A DNA stretch of 64,000 nt from an uncultured Bacteroidota bacterium (GTDB lineage Bacteria > Bacteroidota > Bacteroidia > Bacteroidales > WCHB1-69), in the NCBI GenBank assembly GCA_902786595.1, contig CADADB010000005.1:1-64000 (forward strand). Direction: 5' to 3'. Position 1 is the first letter of the stretch, and every line of letters starts with the position of its first letter. A program made the position numbers and the translations under genes. The notes below the pieces were generated by a model. It ran no database searches. It saw nothing but the letters and a program-made list of their open reading frames with translations, and was not told the origin of the DNA. Of the stretch, positions 41,593 to 49,779 are shown one piece after another.

Positions 41593-42237
41593 ATGGAAAA
41601 AATCGAAGCAAAAGAAGTAGATAATAAAAACAAATTTGTTGATTTGGGGTTGCCAAGTGGCACATTGTGGGCGACTTGTAATGTTGGAGCATACAGTGCC
41701 GGAGATTACGGCGATTATTTTGCTTGGGGTGAGGTCCAGCCGAAAAAATACTACAGTTGGGGAACCTATAAGTGGTGCAATAAAGCATGGAACAAACTGA
41801 CAAAATACTGTGACAAAACAAGTTGTGGTGACAAGGGCTTCGCAGATAATTTAACGACCTTGGAAGCCTGTGATGATGCCGCAACAGTCAACTTGGGCGA
41901 TGGATGGAGAACACCCTCTCAAACGGAAATACAGGAATTGATAGACAATTGCAGGTGCGGGTGGAGGAAGCTGAACCGAACAATTGGCCTTTTGTTTACG
42001 GGACCTAATGGAAATAGTATTTTTTTACCTGCGGGCGGAACCCGTTGGGCTGGTGGTCGCTACGGTGTAGGTGAGCACATGAGCTACTTGACAAATTCGC
42101 TTTGTTCACAAGCAGGAAATCCTTCATGTGCACGTGTATGGAGCTTTGGTACATCAAAACCAGAACCGACAGTATGCGCTTTTAACAAGCGTTATAATGG
42201 GTGTCTTGTACGTCCCGTTTACTCTCCTAATGACTAA
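41593..42237 (+). CDS. FISUMP-domain (lectin-like) protein without signal peptide
   Basis: A 214-residue protein with the pattern of the Fibrobacter succinogenes major paralogous domain: VDLGLPSGTLWATCNVGA (about 17-34), GDYFAWGE, GWRTPSQTEIQELID (about 106-120), then LPAGGTRW and a C-terminal NGCLVRPVY. Such domains usually sit in secreted or lipid-anchored Bacteroidota proteins with a C-type-lectin-like fold; here there is no signal peptide. It may be a fragment of a larger ancestor or an intracellular binding protein. Confidence 0.75.
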   Translation: MEKIEAKEVDNKNKFVDLGLPSGTLWATCNVGAYSAGDYGDYFAWGEVQPKKYYSWGTYKWCNKAWNKLTKYCDKTSCGDKGFADNLTTLEACDDAATVNLGDGWRTPSQTEIQELIDNCRCGWRKLNRTIGLLFTGPNGNSIFLPAGGTRWAGGRYGVGEHMSYLTNSLCSQAGNPSCARVWSFGTSKPEPTVCAFNKRYNGCLVRPVYSPND

Positions 42238-42308
42238 ACCGCTTTTGCAAGAAGGTTTATTTGGTGAATGAACCACCATTAGTTTACAAAAACTGCTTTT
42301 CTGTTTTT

Positions 42309-42355
42309 TGCTAATAGCAGAATTTTAATCCGTGTTCATCGTCGTTGTAATTTTG
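42309..42355 (+). promoter_or_regulatory. Island operator plus promoter of the esterase-like gene
   Basis: TGCTAATAGCA (42309-42319), 28 bp, then TAATTTTG (42348-42355) followed by CCGCGTAAAAAAA. A perfect TGCTA-N-TAGCA dyad. Confidence 0.72.
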
Positions 42356-42377
42356 CCGCGTAAAAAAACATACGACG

Positions 42378-43070
42378 ATGAACATCCTATACCTGCACGG
42401 TTACGGCTCGTCAGGGCAGAGCAGCACCGTGGAATACCTGAAAAAGTCCCTGCCAGATTACTATCACATCGAAGCCCCCGACATCCCCGTCGATCCGGCG
42501 GAGGCGCTGCCGTTCCTCAAGCGTCTTTGCGAGGAGGAGCATTTCAGCGTCATCATCGGCACGAGCATGGGCGGCATGTACGCTCACCAGCTGCCCGCCG
42601 ACTTCGCGCGCATCTGCGTCAATCCGGTGCTCCACCTCTCTGAAATCACCGATGTGATGAAGGTGGGCACCTTCGATTTCTTCCAGCCCCGCAAGGACGG
42701 GCAGACGCAGTACACCATCACGGAGGAGATTATCCGGCACTATCGCGAGATGGAGGCGCACCAGTTCGACAACTGGAAGGCGGATGCCCCCGAGAACATT
42801 CTCTGCATAGGATTGTTCGGTACACGGGACAACACCGTGAACTGCCGCGAGGAGTTCGCCCGTTACTATCCCAACGTGCAGACCTTCGACGGCGAGCACC
42901 GGATGAACCAGAAGGTGGTGAAGAATGTGGTGTTGCCCATCTTACGGCGGATTGAGGCAAATAGTATCATTCCCCGCACAGCAGGTGCGGGCGACCCCAA
43001 TTCCCCTTCTGTTTCAGAAGGGGTGCCTGAAAGGCGGGGTAGTAATATTAAACATCAGGATTCCTTGTGA
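42378..43070 (+). CDS. YqiA/UPF0227-type alpha/beta hydrolase with repeat-made tail
   Basis: A 230-residue protein. NILYLHGYGSSGQSSTVEYL (about 2-21), the nucleophile elbow IIGTSMGGMYAHQL (Ser about 59) and a catalytic-His region GEHRMN (about 174-179) make it a YqiA-type esterase. Family members normally end near residue 195 (LRRIEAN). Here the last 35 residues (from about IIPRTAGAG) are encoded by DNA made of hairpin repeats at 42972-43036, so the stop was moved into repeat sequence. Single gene with its own island-type promoter. Confidence 0.78.
   Translation: MNILYLHGYGSSGQSSTVEYLKKSLPDYYHIEAPDIPVDPAEALPFLKRLCEEEHFSVIIGTSMGGMYAHQLPADFARICVNPVLHLSEITDVMKVGTFDFFQPRKDGQTQYTITEEIIRHYREMEAHQFDNWKADAPENILCIGLFGTRDNTVNCREEFARYYPNVQTFDGEHRMNQKVVKNVVLPILRRIEANSIIPRTAGAGDPNSPSVSEGVPERRGSNIKHQDSL
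42972..43036. repeat. Hairpin repeat inside the esterase-like gene tail
   Basis: Three hairpins in a row: CCCGCAC/GTGCGGG (42973-42991), CCCCTTCTG/CAGAAGGGG (43003-43023) and GCCT/AGGC (43025-43035). This has the form of a REP-like element and is read through by the upstream gene. Confidence 0.65.
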
Positions 43071-43193
43071 AAAAAGACCAACGACACCGACATTCAAACA
43101 CTAGATTCTCAAATTCCAAGCAAACGAAGATTTTATTCCCATTCAGTTAAACAGAGAAAATGTCGCAATAGTAATAATTGAAAAAAGATTGTT

Positions 43194-43949
43194 ATGAAAA
43201 CCGTTTTTGAATTAACCAAAATCACCGCTAACAGCAAGGCGCGCTATCCTGTCCGCAAAACCGATACAGACGAGTTGGGACTTTTCTCCTCTTTATATAA
43301 AGCCCAAAAACAGATGTTCAAAGAGGTTAAGGAGTGCCAAGAGTATGAACATGAACGGCTGAAAGACATTACCGAAAACGAAGAATTCCGCGACGACGAG
43401 AAACGGTTCGGACACGACATTGTGTTGGCATACAAGATTATAGAACTCGAACTGGACGCAAAGACATTTGAGGATGTGCAGTCGGCGCGCACCTACACCG
43501 CCGACGGGAAGCCCAACGACGAATCTCTGCTGGATTACCAATGCGAACGCCATTTCAAGGGCCGCACCCCCGAGCAGATTCGCTTCCGGCCTGGCGACAT
43601 CGTGGAGGTGATTGACGAATGGGGAGCGGAGCTCTGTGTGGTAGGTCACGCACAGCCCACCACAGAGGACTACGCCAGTTATCGTAAACGTTGCTGGGAA
43701 GATTGCATGAAGGATTGCCAAAAATCATGTCGCGACAAAAGCGTTGAAGTCAAGGAGGAGAATTGCATTTTCCATTGGGACTACAGCGACGACTGCTACT
43801 TGGTTTACTCCTTAGGCGAGGGCGACACCCACTTCCACCCCGAATCGCCGAAGGTGTTCCGCCCCACCAAGCCGGTGCCGAAAGCGTTGCGGGAGAAACT
43901 GAAAGCGAAATACGAGGAAATGCTACGGCTTTATGGGGCAAACTCCTGA
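43194..43949 (+). CDS. Hypothetical protein, 251 residues
   Basis: Not recognised. Charged and helical N-terminus (about 40-75), then RPGDIVEVIDEWGAELCVVGHAQP (about 132-155), which looks like a small beta-barrel, a Cys cluster (CWEDCMKDCQKSCRDK, about 166-181), and a basic C-terminus. No membrane segment. The promoter is unclear; the 43071-43193 spacer shows no operator. It may belong to a phage-like or island-specific family. Confidence 0.62.
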   Translation: MKTVFELTKITANSKARYPVRKTDTDELGLFSSLYKAQKQMFKEVKECQEYEHERLKDITENEEFRDDEKRFGHDIVLAYKIIELELDAKTFEDVQSARTYTADGKPNDESLLDYQCERHFKGRTPEQIRFRPGDIVEVIDEWGAELCVVGHAQPTTEDYASYRKRCWEDCMKDCQKSCRDKSVEVKEENCIFHWDYSDDCYLVYSLGEGDTHFHPESPKVFRPTKPVPKALREKLKAKYEEMLRLYGANS

Positions 43950-44000
43950 CTAATACAGTAAGTGAGCGATTCCTATAGACTAAAAATTCACAATATGAAC

Positions 44001-44047
44001 TGCTACTCGCAAAAATCATCCCCTTGTTTCCCAATGTTGTACTTTTG
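44001..44047 (+). promoter_or_regulatory. Island operator plus promoter of the 44.1 kb pair
   Basis: TGCTACTCGCA (44001-44011), 28 bp, then TACTTTTG (44040-44047). The region CCAATGTTGTA just before the -7 box is also present in the promoter at 50945. Confidence 0.72.
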
Positions 44048-44115
44048 CACCGTAAAAAAGTAGTTTCCTGTATTTTTTGAACTTTTGCGGGTATAAACAA
44101 TAAAAACATAGAATT

Positions 44116-44457
44116 ATGACTAACGAAGAAAAAATAGCGGAACTGATTAAGGTCAGTAAAATGCCACACGAAGAAGCAATTGCTTATATGAAGAAGTCTA
44201 TTGCAAAAAGCAAAAAGAAAAATACCATCAATGAGGATAATGAAAACGATGAAGGACCGATTCAAATAGGGGACAACCCCGATGAGTTTTATCGAAAACT
44301 CGGTGCAATGCCATTTAAGGAGTTTGCGGAAAAGATATACGCTCTTAAACCCAATGAAAATAAAGACTTCAGGGAGATGTTCAAGCCGATGAAGGATGAA
44401 TTAACCGAATATCTGAACAACAAGTATAAGGGCAAGTTCAAAGAAAAAGAGAATTAA
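44116..44457 (+). CDS. Hypothetical protein, 113 residues
   Basis: Not recognised. A highly charged, mainly helical protein beginning MTNEEKIAELIKVSKMPHE, with Lys-rich and acidic segments around 50-65 and a Lys-rich end. First gene after the operator promoter; the next gene starts 16 bp on. Confidence 0.62.
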   Translation: MTNEEKIAELIKVSKMPHEEAIAYMKKSIAKSKKKNTINEDNENDEGPIQIGDNPDEFYRKLGAMPFKEFAEKIYALKPNENKDFREMFKPMKDELTEYLNNKYKGKFKEKEN

Positions 44458-44473
44458 CCATGTCAGATTGATT

Positions 44474-45199
44474 ATGAACGAGAAAGAAAACGAACAAAAT
44501 CGTATTGCCGAATCTGAATTGGTTGAAACACTTCAGAATCTCAACAAATACAGGGAAAAAATCGCACAAATGAAACCCGAGGATTTCAGGCCGACAGGCG
44601 AATACTTCCAAATAGAGGGAACCACATTCCAACTGAAAATGTCCCCTGAAGCCACCCGTGGTGACTTGCTATACTTTCTTTCGTACATAAGAGATCTTGT
44701 GAAAAGGAAACTGCGAACAGTGTCATCAGAAGAAGAGGATAAACTAAAAGAAAAAACCAATATGAATCATTACACAGGAAACATCACCCCGGGCATGGAC
44801 ATCATCTTTGTATTCGGAAGCAACCCGGAAGGAAAGCATGGCGCGGGTTCGGCAAAGGTCGCCCTCCAGAAGTTCGGCGCCAAGTACGGCAAAGGCGACG
44901 GCCTGCACGGACAATCGTACGCACTGATAACCACCGAGATGCGCAAAGGGTGGCCGCGCATCACCTTGGAGCAAATCACCGACAACGTGCGTCGCCTTTA
45001 CGAGGTGGCGAGGAAGATGCCGGACAAGCGGTTCATGGTGGCCTACCGCAACCAACCCGACCAGCGGACCCTGTGCGGCTACACGGGCGCGCAGATGATG
45101 AAATGCTTCCTTTCCGCCGGCGACATCCCCGACAATATCTGGTTCAGCGAGGAGTGGTACAAGGCGATGAATAGCAAACCAAATAAAACGAACCAGTAA
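44474..45199 (+). CDS. Unknown protein with phage-associated C-terminal domain
   Basis: About 241 residues. The N-terminal 95 residues are charged and helical. From MNHYTGNITPGMDIIFVFGSN onward it looks like a domain seen in phage-related proteins ('FVFGSNPEGKHGAGSAKVAL', 'GLHGQSYALITTEM', 'RFMVAYRN'). The Gly-rich loop after the first strand suggests a nucleotide or small-molecule site, but I cannot name an activity. The ATG at 44474 is used; a TTG at 44468 would add two codons. It is probably co-transcribed with the 113-residue gene. The domain may have been fused to the N-terminal part. Confidence 0.66.
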   Translation: MNEKENEQNRIAESELVETLQNLNKYREKIAQMKPEDFRPTGEYFQIEGTTFQLKMSPEATRGDLLYFLSYIRDLVKRKLRTVSSEEEDKLKEKTNMNHYTGNITPGMDIIFVFGSNPEGKHGAGSAKVALQKFGAKYGKGDGLHGQSYALITTEMRKGWPRITLEQITDNVRRLYEVARKMPDKRFMVAYRNQPDQRTLCGYTGAQMMKCFLSAGDIPDNIWFSEEWYKAMNSKPNKTNQ

Positions 45200-45260
45200 G
45201 TACAGGGTTCTTCGAGGCACGAAGGGTATCGGTAGGGCTACTCGTGATAGAAGAACTGAC

Positions 45261-45318
45261 ACCGCCCGATGGGGAGTCCGAATCGGATGGCCCGCTCCCC
45301 AGATGACGGCGGTTTTTT
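45261..45318 (+). terminator. Terminator-like hairpin ahead of the 45.3 kb gene
   Basis: ACCGCC (45261-45266) pairs with GGCGGT (45308-45313), with inner arms GGGGAG/CTCCCC (45271-45276 and 45295-45300) and TCCGA/TCGGA, and a T-run at 45313-45318. It ends 20 bp before the next ATG. It may stop the upstream operon or attenuate the next gene. Confidence 0.6.
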
Positions 45319-45338
45319 GAAAAGAAAAAACGGTCACC

Positions 45339-45731
45339 ATGTACACCATCATCCCCATCCCCGATTTTGAAAAAGCCAAGGCGTTTGCGCCCCACTGCGA
45401 CTGGTGCATTTGCCAAGCAAAATTCGACTACGACACCTACACGCTGAACGGCGAGACCTTCTATTTCTGTCTGAAGGAAGGGTTTGAAAAGACGGCCAAG
45501 CGGGCAGGCGACAACTATCCCTATGACGACTATGGCGTGTCGATGCTGGCCATTTCGGTTACACCTGACGGACAGTTGGCCAACTGCACCAATCGGTGGA
45601 ACGAAGACCGCATCGGCAACCCGAACCTGACCGTTCAGGAAATCAGCCAGATGGTGGGACACGATTTTTATGAGGTTTTCAAGCCAATACCATTCATCGC
45701 GAAAGATGCGGATGTACGCGGGTCACGTTAG
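45339..45731 (+). CDS. Hypothetical protein, 130 residues, ended by a palindrome
   Basis: Not named, but the pattern (WCICQAKFDYDTYTLNGETFYFCLKEGFE, about 22-50 in pieces, then YGVSMLAISVTPDGQLANCTNRWN) is familiar from Bacteroidales proteins of unknown role. The last residues DVRGSR and the TAG stop lie at the edge of a 30-bp palindrome (45727-45756), so the original C-terminus may have been replaced. It starts 20 bp after a terminator-like hairpin. Confidence 0.6.
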   Translation: MYTIIPIPDFEKAKAFAPHCDWCICQAKFDYDTYTLNGETFYFCLKEGFEKTAKRAGDNYPYDDYGVSMLAISVTPDGQLANCTNRWNEDRIGNPNLTVQEISQMVGHDFYEVFKPIPFIAKDADVRGSR

Positions 45732-45756
45732 AGACGTTGCGCGCAACGTCTCTAAC
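45727..45756. repeat. 30-bp perfect palindrome at the end of the 45.3 kb gene
   Basis: Half-site GTTAGAGACGTTGCG repeated as its exact reverse complement. It belongs to the GTAGAGACG palindrome family also at 38189, 53000 and 57397. The stop codon (45729-45731) lies inside it. Confidence 0.8.
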
Positions 45757-45773
45757 ATAGGTTACAAAATACC

Positions 45774-45819
45774 TGCTACTAGCAAAAAAACGCCCCACAC
45801 AATTATCAATGTGTTTTTG
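45774..45819 (+). promoter_or_regulatory. Orphan island operator and promoter
   Basis: TGCTACTAGCA (45774-45784), 27 bp, then TGTTTTTG (45812-45819). No plus-strand gene follows; the convergent mcrC ends at 45888. A transcript from here would run antisense to mcrC, or the gene it served has been lost. Confidence 0.55.
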
Positions 45820-45887
45820 CGATGTGAATAACTATTTTATTGATTCTTGATGATTATCACTTGTTTTAGACAAGAGTGTTGATAGCA

Positions 45888-47234
45888 TTATATGTGTATT
45901 TTAATAAAATCTCCCCAATGAGGATTTTTGTTGCAGTTCTCATCTTCACATGTTTTACAATTGTTTTCGCAATTGTCAATTGACAGAAACATCATTGAAC
46001 ATTTCCAAGAGGATTTTCCTCCTTTCTCATCGAAAAAAGTTCCCTCTAAATAGTTGCTTTGAGTAAATGATTTTATTTCAGGATATATCAGTATCGTGTG
46101 TTTCACATCCTTAAACAAAGAATGGTCAACATACATTTGCTTCAAGTCGGAATCACTTGGAGTGTTTCCTGGAATTTTCCATTTCGTGTCGAAAACGAAT
46201 GTGCTTGTCTTGGATTCACACACAATATCCGGACGAATGGTTCTTTTCTGGTGACTCAAATCCAATTCCCAGAATGGTTTTGACTGCTGCCGAGTTAAAT
46301 GATATCCATCCTTTCTCATCTGGGTGCGTAAACATTCAAACACATACTCCTCCCATAAAGCGTTCATATCAAACATTAAAGCAAATACTTGTTCTTCTTC
46401 CCCTTGGTTGTTTCCAACAGAAAAATTAAGAAGAATCATTTTGGCTAGATTAATTGCCTCTCGATAATCTTCGCTCTTTCGCGAATATTGAATCTCATGG
46501 AATGTATCATCTGTGATCTCAATATCATCAAACTTTGGGAAAAAACACAATAACTCTCTGGACTTATTGCATAATATGCCGTTGGTAGTTATATTAATTA
46601 TTTTCTGAAGAGCGAGGTAGAGAATTTGATTGTGAATATTCCTGTAATCGTATGTGGTATGTCTAACATAGAACGACTCCAGGTGGCAGGCATTTTTAGA
46701 GAATTGCTTTTGAAACAGCAACTTACCAGAAAGAGCTTTGCTATTCTCTTCTGTTTGATTGTATTGCTTCGTCAACCCTCGATTAACCAGAACCTCAACT
46801 TCATCTATAAATTTGTATAAATAAATATCTAAAATCGGATTCTTTGAAAGGTGTTGAATAGCGGATCCTGTCCAATTGATTTTGAGACGCAATGCCTTTT
46901 CAAGCATCTTGATAAGGTTATTCTGCCAAATGCTTTCTTGCTCGTCATTCTTCACATATCTTTCACCATAGTTTAAATCATCTCTGTCTGCTTTTGGAAG
47001 AATATTAATTTGAACATTTCCAACAGATAACACGCCCACGTAATTATTGAATTTAATGCCTTTGTTTACCAAACTATAGAAAGGACATTTTCTTCCGGTC
47101 CCATAATTCTTAACCAATGCAGAAAACAACTTCTTTCCATTTATGCTATTAAACTCCTCAATCTCCTTTTCGGTAAGAATTTGGTGCTCATAGCGTGTAA
47201 TGATTCTAATCAGTTGTATTTCTTGAACCGTCAT
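45888..47234 (-). CDS. mcrC: McrC-type nuclease subunit (locus 2)
   Basis: A 448-residue nuclease partner of the McrB at 47239. FNNYVGVLSVGNVQINILPKAD (about 61-82), FYVRHTTYDYRNI, RKSEDYREAINL and the nuclease core RPDIVCESKTSTFVFDTKWK (about 335-354) match the mcrC at 27176, but overall divergence is high. The C-terminus has an unusual Cys cluster (CENNCKTCEDENCNKN, about 423-438) that could bind metal. It starts 4 bp after mcrB. Confidence 0.9.
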   Translation of the reverse strand: MTVQEIQLIRIITRYEHQILTEKEIEEFNSINGKKLFSALVKNYGTGRKCPFYSLVNKGIKFNNYVGVLSVGNVQINILPKADRDDLNYGERYVKNDEQESIWQNNLIKMLEKALRLKINWTGSAIQHLSKNPILDIYLYKFIDEVEVLVNRGLTKQYNQTEENSKALSGKLLFQKQFSKNACHLESFYVRHTTYDYRNIHNQILYLALQKIINITTNGILCNKSRELLCFFPKFDDIEITDDTFHEIQYSRKSEDYREAINLAKMILLNFSVGNNQGEEEQVFALMFDMNALWEEYVFECLRTQMRKDGYHLTRQQSKPFWELDLSHQKRTIRPDIVCESKTSTFVFDTKWKIPGNTPSDSDLKQMYVDHSLFKDVKHTILIYPEIKSFTQSNYLEGTFFDEKGGKSSWKCSMMFLSIDNCENNCKTCEDENCNKNPHWGDFIKIHI

Positions 47235-47238
47235 AAGT

Positions 47239-49635
47239 TTAGCTTTGAGGATGTTTAAAACTATAGTATTGATTGTATATATATCTCCCTAGTAATTTGG
47301 TTATTGCCTCGATGAATGTGTCCTTGTTAAAAACAGAATCTTTATAAAAATCATCTTCAGGTACAATTATCCAGTTTTTCTTGTCCGTGAAATCGTCATC
47401 GTATGAATCATCACACACAGCCATACTCATTTTGGAATTTTTGTCTGGTTTGACAAATCCATTTCCTATAACTTTTGCAATGAGATCATACCTGTTAAAG
47501 AAGTATTCTTGAAGTAGCGGGATGATTTGTCGATAGAAAACATCTTTTAGTTTTTCCCATTTATTCTCATCATCCTTAATATTCATAAAATAGGAATGCC
47601 CGATCTGATGGTCACGGTCCTTTAACACGCGTAGTCTTGCATTAATTGTGTCAAAGATGTCCCGCAATTTTATTGCTATCTTATTGTTTTCGTCTCCAAC
47701 ATTTTCTTCCCAATCTGGGACACACTTGGAGTCAGGCATCATCTCTTCAAAAACAAATCTTCTCCGCAAGGCGCTATCCAACGCTTCAACACTCCTGTCT
47801 GCAGTATTCATTGTTCCAATAATGTACAAATTATCGGGCACTCCGAATTCTTCATGACTATAGGGTAGTTTTGCTGTCAGTGCATTCAATCTTCCCAATC
47901 GTTTACTGTCCTCAATTAAAGTGATTAATTCACCGAAAATACTGGCAATATTACCTCTATTGATTTCGTCAATAATCAGCACATAGGGTGTGGTGGATTT
48001 TTTTCTGCGCACAAAATTCCTATAATCAACAACAAGACGAGGTAGCCAGGTGTTATATATCGAATTGTCATAATTACCCGGGGACTGAAGTTCTTTCTTG
48101 AATGCAGAAAAAGGAACATTGTTTGTGGGTGTTACGGCGAACTTGGATTGATTGATTTTAATTGAATCCCCTGATTGTAGTTCGTAAGATTTATTCTTGC
48201 TAATTTCTTCTTTAATCAATGTTATATAATCATCAAAAAACAGATCTCTGATGTTTTGTAAACGGGCCGTTTCGTAGCATTTTTTTTGCAAATTGCCCTT
48301 GTATGAATGTATTGTTTCCATTATACTATTTAATGTGTCTTCCTCAAATGCGCCTGTCGTTTTAATTTTTTGTATATCTTTTTCTTCAGGCTGCTTCTTG
48401 TTTTCACACATCAAATATTGGACCAGTGAAAGCACCTGTTTTTTTAGTTGATCATCTGTTGAACGGTAGTCCTCTTTCCTTTTTTCTTGACAAAAACACT
48501 CGCAAAGATAATCCAAAAGAGCCTTGTCACAGATTTCCTTAAAAATTCCTGGTTGAACGTTATATGAGATAAGATTTGTTTTTTCCGATTCTGCTGATTT
48601 TTCGTAAACCACCGTGGATGTAGGTTTCCCATGTTCATCAGCCTCCACATCATTTGCAGATGGAAAGTCCTGAGCTACTGCTGTATGTATATGGTTACTT
48701 GTATTGTCAGTTGATATTATGGATGGCTTGATACCTTCTATAAAATCTTCATAGCTCATCGACTGGTGGAAGGTGGTGAAAACAATCTGACCAGATTTAA
48801 CATATTGGTTATACAATGTAATTGCATGCTCCCTTAAGTCCCCCTCGTCTGTTTTCCCAGATTCTTCTTTCCATAGTGGATTAATGATATCCAATGCCTT
48901 TTCAATAGAAATATAGGTTTTTCCAGTGCCGGGAGGCCCAAATAATATTTGATTTAATGGTTGCTCTTTACGAGAGAGTATTGCGGCCTCGCGTTTAATG
49001 GTCTTTTCTCTTTGAATTTCATTCTTTGCATTTTCAAAAATATCCTCTCTGAAACCATTGACAAATTTTTCTTGAACTTTTGATTTTATGTCCTCCTCAT
49101 TTTTGCCGTTTTTTTGTGGCTTATAAGACAAATCCCTGATACACTTCTTATAACGGTTTTTATATAGTCTTTTTAAATGACTTAGTGCTTCTGAAAAAAC
49201 ACTTTCGTCAAATTTGTCTTTGAGTTGATCTCGTATCGTTTTCTGAAGATCGTCGTCTGAATTTCCCGATCTAAAAGGTGTTTCGATTTCTTCACGGTAT
49301 TTTGATATGACTTGTCTATGTGTTTTAGCCAGTGCTATTCCATATGTATCCTCGTTGAAACCTTTTCCTAATTTATTTTGGACGCTTTTTTTGCGGCCTT
49401 CTTCAACACCTTGATATTCTTCTATGCATTTTGTATGTTCTATGCATTCGTCACTTCCCTCAATTTTCATAGTTTCATCCACTTTTTTCCACGCAGTGTC
49501 AAATATTGCAGAATTAACTTCACCATATATTTCCTGTAAATTCTTCTTGTAAAAATCTTTCCTCTTTCCTGAATCTTTGTCTTTCAACAAAAGGATCTCA
49601 GTGCAGTATGATTCGATTAGTTGTTCATTTTCCAT
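47239..49635 (-). CDS. mcrB: McrB-type AAA+ GTPase (locus 2), repeat-containing N-terminus
   Basis: A 798-residue motor of the second McrBC system. Residues about 25-200 hold about four loosely repeated helical units with the pattern 'F.E..F..A' (YGEVNSAIFDTAWK, FNEDTYGIALAK, FDESVFSEALSHL, FREDIFENAK), unlike locus 1, so target recognition probably differs. Then Walker [10 protein letters not shown] (about 231-239), VFTTFHQSMSYEDFIEG, Walker B VLIIDEINRGNIASIFGEL (about 551-569) and IGTMNTADRSVEALDSALRRRF. It begins just after pseudoknot leader D. Confidence 0.9.
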   Translation of the reverse strand: MENEQLIESYCTEILLLKDKDSGKRKDFYKKNLQEIYGEVNSAIFDTAWKKVDETMKIEGSDECIEHTKCIEEYQGVEEGRKKSVQNKLGKGFNEDTYGIALAKTHRQVISKYREEIETPFRSGNSDDDLQKTIRDQLKDKFDESVFSEALSHLKRLYKNRYKKCIRDLSYKPQKNGKNEEDIKSKVQEKFVNGFREDIFENAKNEIQREKTIKREAAILSRKEQPLNQILFGPPGTGKTYISIEKALDIINPLWKEESGKTDEGDLREHAITLYNQYVKSGQIVFTTFHQSMSYEDFIEGIKPSIISTDNTSNHIHTAVAQDFPSANDVEADEHGKPTSTVVYEKSAESEKTNLISYNVQPGIFKEICDKALLDYLCECFCQEKRKEDYRSTDDQLKKQVLSLVQYLMCENKKQPEEKDIQKIKTTGAFEEDTLNSIMETIHSYKGNLQKKCYETARLQNIRDLFFDDYITLIKEEISKNKSYELQSGDSIKINQSKFAVTPTNNVPFSAFKKELQSPGNYDNSIYNTWLPRLVVDYRNFVRRKKSTTPYVLIIDEINRGNIASIFGELITLIEDSKRLGRLNALTAKLPYSHEEFGVPDNLYIIGTMNTADRSVEALDSALRRRFVFEEMMPDSKCVPDWEENVGDENNKIAIKLRDIFDTINARLRVLKDRDHQIGHSYFMNIKDDENKWEKLKDVFYRQIIPLLQEYFFNRYDLIAKVIGNGFVKPDKNSKMSMAVCDDSYDDDFTDKKNWIIVPEDDFYKDSVFNKDTFIEAITKLLGRYIYNQYYSFKHPQS

Positions 49636-49744
49636 AAGATTTTTCTTTTTTAAGTGGACTCCTATTTTAACTCTCTATTCCCACATCCCACTCCCTGCCG
49701 AAACCCGTTAAACAAGATGTGAGAATATGACGCGGCAAAGTTAC
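49636..49744 (-). promoter_or_regulatory. Promoter and pseudoknot leader D of mcrB (locus 2)
   Basis: On the minus strand: the -7 box TAACTTTG (49744-49737), GCCGCGTCAT, stem 1 TATTCTC (49728-49722) with GGGAATA (49682-49676), extended past a bulge by ACATC/GATGT. Stem 2 is GGGTTTC (49707-49701) with GGAGTCC (49662-49656), using G-U pairs. The second stem ends 20 nt before the ATG. The promoter sequence itself is close to that of leader A. Confidence 0.72.
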
Positions 49745-49779
49745 GAAAAATATGTAACGATTCCGCATTCGTTTTTGCG

